Assembly (NCBI GenBank): GCA_002221725.1
Contig: NJFT01000157.1
Coordinates: 35,071 to 99,070 of the forward strand
Source of the DNA: Scedosporium boydii
Lineage: Eukaryota; Ascomycota; Sordariomycetes; Microascales; Microascaceae
Length of the DNA: 64,000 bases
Direction of reading: 5' to 3'
The translations under genes were made by a program, and so were the position numbers. The notes under the pieces were generated by a model. The model saw only the letters and a list, made by a program, of their open reading frames with translations. It did not search any database and had not been told where the DNA came from. The first letter of the stretch is position 1; each line of letters opens with the position of its first letter. This document shows positions 57,790-64,000 of this stretch, in pieces.

Positions 57790-57800
57790 CGGAGCAGCCG
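57790..57800. promoter_or_regulatory. CGG-N5-CCG site, amine oxidase promoter (1)
   Basis: CGGAGCAGCCG, flanked by G and A, 163 bp upstream of the amine oxidase start. Confidence 0.6.
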
Positions 57801-57821
57801 AAAGGCCTGAATTGGGAAAAT

Positions 57822-57832
57822 CGGAAATGCCG
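57822..57832. promoter_or_regulatory. CGG-N5-CCG site, amine oxidase promoter (2)
   Basis: CGGAAATGCCG in the full form TCGG-N5-CCGA, 195 bp upstream of the amine oxidase start and 391 bp before the hydrolase start. Confidence 0.7.
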
Positions 57833-58222
57833 AAGCCCTTAATTCTTGTGGACCTGACCCAGAACCCTGACCGCCGCAACATCGGTATCGCATAGGCCAT
57901 CAAATACATTCGATCTACATAGACACAGATAACTAAGTATAACCAACGGCGGGCCAAGTCTGGCCTTCTTCTCTTTTCTTTCCCTCTTTCTTCTTTTTTT
58001 TTTTTTGGTCCCCATGCGTGGAGAAGCTATACCTTCGCTCCCCACAGCAAAAGCCATTGATCTTGGTAGGCTTAGATAGCTGGCTTTCGGGCCATAAATA
58101 AAACGTGCCCTCGGAGGCTCCGAAGGGCCATATCTTCAGGACCCAAGGTATATTAACAGAACCGCTCTAAATTACCCACGTCGAAGGGAAACACTTCTCC
58201 TATCGTAGCCACCCATATCACC

Positions 58223-59227
58223 ATGTTAGAAAGTACAGTCCAGCACTATCAAATCAGCGATTTCGCCTTCAAGGACTGGCCCGGCCCGGCTTCGGTCCAG
58301 CTGGCGTATCGGGACATCAATCCAACTGCAGAGAAAACAGCACTGGTATTGACCTGTTTTCGCGGCCGGCTCCAGTCAACTTTGACCTTCACCCATGGCG
58401 CACTCAAAGATTACAGAGTCATTGTGGTGGCGTTATTCGGCAACGGTGAATCCTCAAGCCCTTCTAATTTGACGGATTTTCCCCGGTCATTAATAGACTA
58501 TCAAGATTGCGTCCATGCTCAACACCAGTTACTCACTTGCCATCTCAATCTCCAAACCATTGATGTTCTCGTTGGTTTCTCCATGGGAGGCCAGTGCTCG
58601 TACTACTGGACCTTGATGTACCCCGAACTGGTCCGCAACGCGGTTATTATTTGTTCCTCGGCTCGGACCAGCCGTCACAATTACCAGTTCCTGGAAGGCC
58701 CGAAAGCCGCACTGGAGTATTCCGCCGACTACTGGAAGGTGGATGACTATGGATCCTCATCGTTAAGGGCACTCGGCGGACTGCGCGCTTTCGGCAAAGC
58801 CTATTCAGCTTGGTTGACGAGCCCCGAGTGGTTCGAACAGGAGATGTTCAAGTCGTTAGGATACGAGACATTGAGCGACTGGGATCACGATGCGGCTGGG
58901 ACAAACTACTACAATTGGAACGCTGACGACTTGCTCTCCATGATAGGCATGTGGCAGAAAGGCGACGTCACCTCACTCTTGGGGCGAGGAGAAGATGTAT
59001 CGTTACGGGAAGCGCTCTCGCGGATCAAGGCGCGCGTCCTGCTCATGCCATGTCAGACGGACCAGTACTTCCGCTGGGAAGCATCCGAAAAGGAGTCCCA
59101 TTGTATTCCTCGTGTAACGTTCAAGGTCATACCCTCTGCATGGGGCCATCTGGCGGGACTGGGCATCAACGCGGTGGACAGAGACTGGATGGATGAGGCG
59201 ATTGTTGAGTTTTTGAAGGAGCAGTGA
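58223..59227 (+). CDS. Alpha/beta hydrolase, homoserine-acetyltransferase-like branch
   Basis: 334 residues, one exon. The nucleophile elbow VGFSMGGQCSYYW places Ser120. An acid after strand 7 is offered by QTDQYF and the His by SAWGHLAG near the C-terminus, completing a triad. Sequence style (YRDINP near the start, long middle lid with DYWKVDDYGSS) fits the fungal MET2-like hydrolase branch, where many members are esterases or amide hydrolases and not true acetyltransferases; the length is short for homoserine acetyltransferase. Its role in the cluster could be opening an ester, lactone or amide. It is convergent with the amidase gene, only 103 bp between stops. Confidence 0.8.
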   Translation: MLESTVQHYQISDFAFKDWPGPASVQLAYRDINPTAEKTALVLTCFRGRLQSTLTFTHGALKDYRVIVVALFGNGESSSPSNLTDFPRSLIDYQDCVHAQHQLLTCHLNLQTIDVLVGFSMGGQCSYYWTLMYPELVRNAVIICSSARTSRHNYQFLEGPKAALEYSADYWKVDDYGSSSLRALGGLRAFGKAYSAWLTSPEWFEQEMFKSLGYETLSDWDHDAAGTNYYNWNADDLLSMIGMWQKGDVTSLLGRGEDVSLREALSRIKARVLLMPCQTDQYFRWEASEKESHCIPRVTFKVIPSAWGHLAGLGINAVDRDWMDEAIVEFLKEQ

Positions 59228-59330
59228 TTTAAGGACTTATCTCTCTTGTGTGTGGCAAGAATGATTTCCACTATTAAATTATTATATATATTATTCACTC
59301 AAATCAAGAGCAGACAATTGCAAGACATCA

Positions 59331-61064
59331 TTACTTGCCGGAGCCGACTCCGTTCTGAACCAGCTCCCGCCCCATTTCAAACAAAGCCGCAGCCTCAATG
59401 ACCTGCTCGTCTGCCCATCGTCTTCCAACAAGTTGCATGCCAAGAGGAAGCGGGACATGTGGCTGGCATTTAAGTGTCGATGACCCACAAGGGACGCTCA
59501 GGCCGGGATGGCCGGTGACGTTGAAAGGACAGGTGTTGCTTGTTAAACCAATGGCAACAGCAAGCCTATCCAAGATGGACGCCTTCTTGCCGCCGTCGAT
59601 TGGGTCCGGATGAGGCATCGCAACTGTCGGAGCACAAGGCGTGACTAGGACGTCAACATGCTCCAAGGCGGAATCGTAGGCAGCTCTGAGCTCAAAAACC
59701 AGACGGTGCGCCTTGGCTTCTACCCCTGCCTTGGAGAACTCTCTGGCGAACCTCTCACTAAGCATGATGTTGACCACTGCTGGGTTGTTTGACGTGAGGG
59801 TATCGTACGTCTCCTGGGACAGCGGCCACTTGATTTGCGTATGCGGTGACAGGTAAGCAAGGTGGCCAGATGGGTTTCCTTGACACAAATAAGTAGACAT
59901 AGACGGCCGAGTTGCTGCCGTCCATATTGCTGGACCTTGCTGGTGCAGCGGGATGGATACCTCCACGACAGAAGCACCGACGGCCTCGAAGTACCGCGTC
60001 GCTGCCTGCCAGACAGTATCTCTCACGTCGGAAGCAACCCCGGGCATGGAGAAGGACTCCTTTAAGAGACCAACTCTCAGTCTCTGACCCGGCTTTGGTG
60101 TGGACAGGGCCTCGTGGCGCACGCGGAGTAACATGCTCAGGTAAGGTTTTACTTGATGCGCCAAGGGGCTTTCTGGAGTCATTCGCGGGTCGTAGCCGTC
60201 ATAGCCTGCCATAACCTCCAGCATGACAGCAAGATCTTCAAGCTTTGCGGCCAGTGGACCTAGATGATCAATCATGGGAGACATCGACGCGGCTCCAGTG
60301 TAGGGAACAAGACCAAACGTGGGCTTCAGTCCGTAAATGCCATTGTAGGAAGCCGGAATGCGCACCGACCCGGCTTGGTCGCTGCCGATGGCCAGCTCAA
60401 CAGTGTGACCCCACGAGCCATCCTCGGTTGATGCCAAGCGGTGAGCCGTGACGAGGACTGCAGAGCCGCTGCTACTTCCACCAGCTGTATAGTTGTGCAG
60501 AAGGGGATTGTGAACCGGCCCTGTCGCCGAGGTGAAGGACAAGGGAGACGCACAAAAGCTTTCGCAAGTTGACGTTCCTTTAATGATACCGCCGGATCCA
60601 AGAATACGTGACACCACGACTGCGTCGATAGGTGAAACTGGGTATCCATCCCCCTGAGGGAATAATGATCGGGGCACTCCGAGTGTTGTTGGCAACCCTC
60701 CGACAGATATGTTATCCTTGATGGCAATGGTACGTCCGGCCAGCAAGTTGTTTGTTGGAGATGCGGATCTTATATCGCATTGATGACTCCAGGCGTTAAA
60801 CGGGTTGTCTTCGGATGCTGGTCTCCAAAACCTACGAGGTTCCAGCGTCTTGTGAGGAAGCAGTTCCGGTGCGACGTAGTCGGGCGCATCATCAACACTT
60901 TTCATGACCGCCTCGAGCGACCTTAACAGGGTAAGATAATCTTCGGCATCTTGGCTATCCAGAGTCTCAACGTGGAGCTGAGCTGCAAGTGTCCGTAGGA
61001 CTCGGCCGTTGATGTTGGAGCTACGTCGCTTATTAGCCAAGACATCACTGAAGCTTATTTCCAT
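59331..61064 (-). CDS. Amidase signature (AS) family amidase
   Basis: 577 residues, one exon. The Ser-cisSer-Lys triad is present: Lys116 (TIAIKDNIS), the cis-Ser in the Gly-rich run GGSSSGSA (~197-199) and nucleophile Ser233 (GSDQAGSVRIPAS). YGLKPTFGLVPYTGAASM and PMIDHLGPLA complete the AS core. The family hydrolyses amides to acid and ammonia. In this context an arylacetamide is a plausible substrate and would yield the acid used by the P450. The N-terminal ~90 residues form the helical region seen in larger fungal AS enzymes. A full-form TCGG-N5-CCGA site lies 220 bp upstream. Confidence 0.92.
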   Translation of the reverse strand: MEISFSDVLANKRRSSNINGRVLRTLAAQLHVETLDSQDAEDYLTLLRSLEAVMKSVDDAPDYVAPELLPHKTLEPRRFWRPASEDNPFNAWSHQCDIRSASPTNNLLAGRTIAIKDNISVGGLPTTLGVPRSLFPQGDGYPVSPIDAVVVSRILGSGGIIKGTSTCESFCASPLSFTSATGPVHNPLLHNYTAGGSSSGSAVLVTAHRLASTEDGSWGHTVELAIGSDQAGSVRIPASYNGIYGLKPTFGLVPYTGAASMSPMIDHLGPLAAKLEDLAVMLEVMAGYDGYDPRMTPESPLAHQVKPYLSMLLRVRHEALSTPKPGQRLRVGLLKESFSMPGVASDVRDTVWQAATRYFEAVGASVVEVSIPLHQQGPAIWTAATRPSMSTYLCQGNPSGHLAYLSPHTQIKWPLSQETYDTLTSNNPAVVNIMLSERFAREFSKAGVEAKAHRLVFELRAAYDSALEHVDVLVTPCAPTVAMPHPDPIDGGKKASILDRLAVAIGLTSNTCPFNVTGHPGLSVPCGSSTLKCQPHVPLPLGMQLVGRRWADEQVIEAAALFEMGRELVQNGVGSGK

Positions 61065-61108
61065 GGCTGTTGCTTACCCTACTCCGTCTGAGAGCGATAT
61101 GATGGACA

Positions 61109-61140
61109 TTTTTTTTTTTTAAAAAAAAAAATTTTTTTTT
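61109..61140. repeat. T12-A11-T9 homopolymer tract
   Basis: Three abutting runs: T at 61109-61120, A at 61121-61131 and T at 61132-61140. It can pair with itself, and also resembles nucleosome-excluding poly(dA:dT) promoter tracts. It lies 45 bp upstream of the amidase start codon. Confidence 0.85.
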
Positions 61141-61283
61141 CTTACTCGAGTTGGAAAGAAAGGAAGAATGGTTTTGGGTTGTATTGTTCTCGCCTAAGTC
61201 ACAGCCTCTCGAGATCCTGGGCGGAAGTAATAGACGCTTCAATTGTACTCTTTTGAGATGCTCAGGTATGGTTTCCATGTTGT

Positions 61284-61294
61284 CGGCCGAGCCG
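61284..61294. promoter_or_regulatory. CGG-N5-CCG site, amidase promoter
   Basis: CGGCCGAGCCG in the full form TCGG-N5-CCGA, 220 bp upstream of the amidase start. Confidence 0.7.
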
Positions 61295-61604
61295 AAGGCG
61301 CCAGGGCCTCCCTCTTTTTTTTTTTTTTTTTTCTCTCGAGTTATTGTCAAACAGACTCTCTGTCTGATTCTGCTTTATTTTTTACCCTCCTCGTTAACCT
61401 CTTCCGAACATTGTATTCAGCTTGGTGTCCAATTGCTAAATTTTTTCACAATAGAATCGGTATTATTAAAGACCAAGACAAACGATGATGAACTTCGATT
61501 GACCCTTTTAACTAGTTTGAATATACTAAGACGTGGTTTCAGTGGCACATCCCCGAAATGTGAAGTAATCATATTTCCCTGCTCAGCATTTTCAATTTGT
61601 GCCA

Positions 61605-62810
61605 TCACTCTTGACCATTCGCCAGAAGAACGCGACCACCGTCTACGCAAAGGGATATTCCATCGACGTAGGCCTAAACACACGACGTCAGCATCGTTCC
61701 GATTCTGAGGGTAGGTGAAGCAATCCCGAATCAAGGTCGTGCCTGCTTACCCCGGCACGGCTGACGAGATACAGGATCGTGCCAGCAATATCATCCTCGT
61801 TTCCTGCTCTCTTGGCAGGGACCTGGTCGAAAAGGGCGCTGAAGAGGTTCCCCTCCTCCCCAATAGGATTCATGCTGCTTGGAACAACTGAATTGATCAG
61901 CAATTGTGATCAAGTGTGTGGTTCCATTTTCAACTGCTAGAACCACTCACAGCCTGGGTTTATTCCCACCACTCGTACGTAAAAGCGGCTGAATTTGGCC
62001 GCCAGCAGCTTGACAAGATGGTCAGTGGCGGCTTTGCTCGTGGCGTAGCTGGTCAGGTCTATATTTGTCGCGTTGTGCATGCTCGCACACGAGCTTGACA
62101 TAACAACCACTCCCCGACCCTCGCTTCTACCGAGCCGACCATCGCCAAGATCAAGCCGCGAGGCCGCCTCTAGCAACGGCAGGAATGCCACGGAGAGGAA
62201 GTAATGAGCAGTGGTATTCACGCAAAATGAGTCGGCCCAGTCCGAGTGTCGCGAGGACCACATCGATGCCTGCAGCTCGGATAAGGATGCGGTCAATACG
62301 TTACATCTGACGGGAGGATCTCGCCTGATGCCAGCGTTGGAAATAAGAATATCGACATGTTTTTCTCGTTGGCTGATCTGGGCAGCAAGATTTTGGATGG
62401 CCGTTTTATCAGAGACATCGCAGGGGGTTCTGGATTGACAAATTAGGACCAGTTTGGTACCTATTATATTATTCGTAAATGGTTATGGTCACAACTTGCC
62501 CATGTGCAGATCCTCCGGATGCCTTGCCAAGCTCGTTGAGTTCCTCACAGCTTTTGTTGATGGCCTCAGTTCGTTTACCCACGAGGTACACTTTAGCGCC
62601 ATTTGCAACAAGCCCCTGTCAGGATGGTCAAGTCAGTATGTCAGATGTCAGGGTGCAATGGCGCAAAACGGCAAGGGTTGTGAGGTGTATGGTGAATTGG
62701 CGATGTATGCATACTCTAGCAATCATAAAACCCAGGCCACTATTACCCCCAGTCACAACTGCCACGTATCCCTTCACCCCAAACAAACTTTCAGTATGAA
62801 GAGAAGACAT
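61605..62810 (-). CDS. Short-chain dehydrogenase/reductase (SDR)
   Basis: Five exons: 62810-62715, 62615-62500, 62429-61951, 61887-61751 and 61673-61605; 298 residues. Intron 2 (62499-62430) starts with GCAAGT and so is a GC-AG intron; it is the only choice I found that joins GGSAHG to TPCDVSDKTAI in frame, and it has a CTAAT branch and CAG acceptor. The Rossmann motif is TGGNSGLG (~20-27), followed by CDVSD and NAGI; catalytic residues are in MSSSCAS and SYATSKAA (YxxxK). INPGF-VPSSMNPIG and AYVDGISLCVDGGR match classical SDRs. It should oxidise or reduce an alcohol/ketone with NAD(P). It is divergent from the Zn2Cys6 gene and has a full regulatory site 111 bp upstream. Confidence 0.87.
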
Positions 62811-63754
62811 GGCGGGCAAGTTGCTCTAAGATTTGTTACGGCGCTTTCGGTGGACTACGAGCTGTGGCACTCAGCTCTTTTAACTCAGGCTTTCCATACC
62901 CAGCGCCCACCTCTCTGTGTCGGACAGACCGACGAGTGTCGGGATTCGGGAATGTGACTGACATAGTCGGGCTAACCTTGTTCGGGCGACCCCTCCTCGA
63001 TCAAGTAAAAGGCGGCCATTACTATTATTATTATGCATGAGCCCCAAGCATCGAATGCGGAGTGCATTTGCCTACACTGGTCATTATAAATCACACCTCC
63101 TACGCAGAGGTCCTCCCCTGCCCTCCCCTTCCCGTGCCCGTACCTCGAATAGCCTCAAAGCGGTTTCCTGGTGTAAGTTGCTTGGTTTCCGAGCCTTTCG
63201 TACTGTATATTAACAGACTTCTAGCCAGTGTACGAAGTAAGTAACAGCTTATTAGGCTAGTATCCTATACGGGCAAATGAAGGTTCCACTCTCACCACCA
63301 TAAGGCCACCAGTGCCGCCCAGTCGTAGCAAGATGGAGGGTCAATGGAGGCTGTCACTGGGCCACGCACCAGCCACTTATCTGAAAACATACACATCCAA
63401 GCCAAGGTTCAATTATTGAGGTCCGTTGGTTTGTCATGCATGCTATCTCTGGGGAAGGTTTTGGGCTAGATCAACTCGGATAGCGCGAAACTGAATGCGG
63501 GGAAAGTGGAGCCCGCATGTAGTGTGTGGACGCACGCGTACACTCCAGAGTAGCAACCAGATACCAGCAGCAAGATAACAGCAAGCAAGATAAAGGCAGC
63601 AGACTTCGAGCTCCAGGGGTCCCCATCATGTGCTGGCTCTCGATGAGGGGTCGATAAGCAAACGCTAAAGAAGCTACATGGACCGCGCAACAAGGCGATT
63701 CTAGCTTTCTCTTGTCCTCTAATCTCCCTCTCGTTATTTGCCGCCCTTTCTCCA
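62811..63754. promoter_or_regulatory. Divergent promoter of SDR and Zn2Cys6 regulator
   Basis: 944 bp between divergent start codons. One CGG-N5-CCG site at 62921 sits on the SDR side. No coding frame supported. Confidence 0.55.
62921..62931. promoter_or_regulatory. CGG-N5-CCG site, SDR promoter
   Basis: CGGACAGACCG in the full form TCGG-N5-CCGA, 111 bp upstream of the SDR start. The same intergenic region leads to the regulator gene, allowing autoregulation. Confidence 0.7.
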
Positions 63755-63941
63755 ATGCCGCCCGACATCAACGCAGCTCCAGTTCCGGATTCGGCTCCAG
63801 CACGGGCACGGGCATCTTGCTCCCGCTGCCACAAGAGGAAGAAGAGATGCGATAGATCCTTGCCGTCATGCAAAAACTGCGTCTCGGCACGAGTGAGATG
63901 TAGCTTCGAAGACGATGATAACCAAACCGCTTCGTACCCTA
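63755..63941 (+). CDS. Zn2Cys6 transcription factor, 3' end missing
   Basis: The first exon starts MPPDINAAPVPDSAPAR and carries a complete zinc binuclear cluster, C-x2-C-x6-C-x6-C-x2-C-x6-C, at residues ~22-49 (CSRCHKRKKRC, then CKNC and RVRC). It then reaches a GTGAGT donor at about 63942, so the rest of the gene lies beyond the window; the sequence runs into homopolymers 20 bases later. Zn2Cys6 proteins bind CGG half-sites as dimers, and the linker just after the cluster sets the spacing. Being divergent from the SDR and next to the cluster, it is the prime candidate to bind the CGG-N5-CCG sites. The middle homology domain cannot be seen. Confidence 0.85.
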
Positions 63942-63964
63942 TAGCGTGAGTCACCGCTGGGAAG

Positions 63965-63996
<32 letters not shown>

Positions 63997-64000
63997 GGGG
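63965..64000. other. Poly(A)-poly(G) run at the sequence end
   Basis: About 24 A followed by 12 G to the last base. Such a homopolymer pair at the very end suggests an assembly end or sequencing artefact inside an intron of the regulator gene. Confidence 0.75.

Larger units (their letters stand above)
57628..58222. promoter_or_regulatory. Divergent promoter of amine oxidase and alpha/beta hydrolase
   Basis: 595 bp between divergent start codons with two CGG-N5-CCG sites (57790, 57822) 32 bp apart and a T-rich run near 57995. Confidence 0.65.
61065..61604. promoter_or_regulatory. Amidase promoter, with homopolymer tracts
   Basis: 540 bp between the amidase start and the 3' end of the SDR gene. 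It holds T12-A11-T9 at 61109-61140, one CGG-N5-CCG site at 61284 and a T18 run at 61315-61332. No coding frame supported. Confidence 0.6.

Noticed and set aside
44165..62931. Interpretation of the CGG pairs as AflR or UaY sites
   Set aside because: AflR sites are TCG-N5-CGA (two bases shorter between TCG and CGA) and UaY/Ppr1 sites have N6; the spacing here is N5 between CGG and CCG in all ten.
28081..63241. Recurring GTACGAAGTA-like decamers (for example near 31412, 43779, 63230)
   Set aside because: Short, scattered and without longer flanking similarity, so no transposon end or repeat family can be supported.

Overview
The window is nuclear DNA of a filamentous ascomycete (Pezizomycotina). 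The evidence is many short introns of 56-130 bp with GTRNGT donors and CTAAC/CTGAC branch points, a HET-domain gene, secreted GH7 and GH43 enzymes, a GPI-anchored T1-type ribonuclease, and a fungal-type Zn2Cys6 regulator. A Eurotiomycete is my best guess, but no marker settles the genus. The right end runs into poly(A) then poly(G), which looks like a contig end. The left end cuts a gene.

Layout. 0-2.8 kb holds the 3' part of a large helix-rich protein of unknown function. 4.7-6.1 kb is an RBR-type E3 ubiquitin ligase. 7.2-13.2 kb is an island of decayed genes: a helicase pseudogene, a frameshifted DUF3632 gene and an unidentified remnant. 14.3-17 kb has the T1-type RNase and a GH43 enzyme. 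19-21.3 kb is a HET protein and 24-26 kb a GH7 cellobiohydrolase. 26-34 kb is an 8.2 kb stretch with no convincing gene. 34.2-36.6 kb is a sulfate permease, 37.8-41.5 kb a divergent UNC93-like transporter/TauD-type dioxygenase pair, and 42.1-43.4 kb SUA5.

From 44.4 kb to the end lies a dense catabolic-looking cluster: amino-acid permease, NADPH-P450 reductase, CYP504-like P450, RidA-family deaminase, monocarboxylate-type MFS transporter, copper amine oxidase, alpha/beta hydrolase, amidase, SDR and a truncated Zn2Cys6 regulator. CYP504 enzymes hydroxylate phenylacetates. An amine oxidase (arylethylamine to arylacetaldehyde) and an amidase (arylacetamide to arylacetate) could both feed such a P450, the adjacent reductase would power it, and the carriers would import substrate. 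This pathway is inference.

The main discovery is a shared promoter motif. Ten copies of CGG-N5-CCG, eight of them with the full form TCGG-N5-CCGA, sit 100-430 bp upstream of genes in every promoter region of this cluster (44.17, 44.19, 49.01, 49.66, 52.94, 52.97, 57.79, 57.82, 61.28 and 62.92 kb). I saw none in the promoters of SUA5 or the UNC93/TauD pair. This looks like the binding site of one Zn2Cys6 dimer, plausibly the regulator at the right edge, and it defines a candidate regulon of nine or ten genes. Exon coordinates were worked out by hand from splice signals and reading frame.
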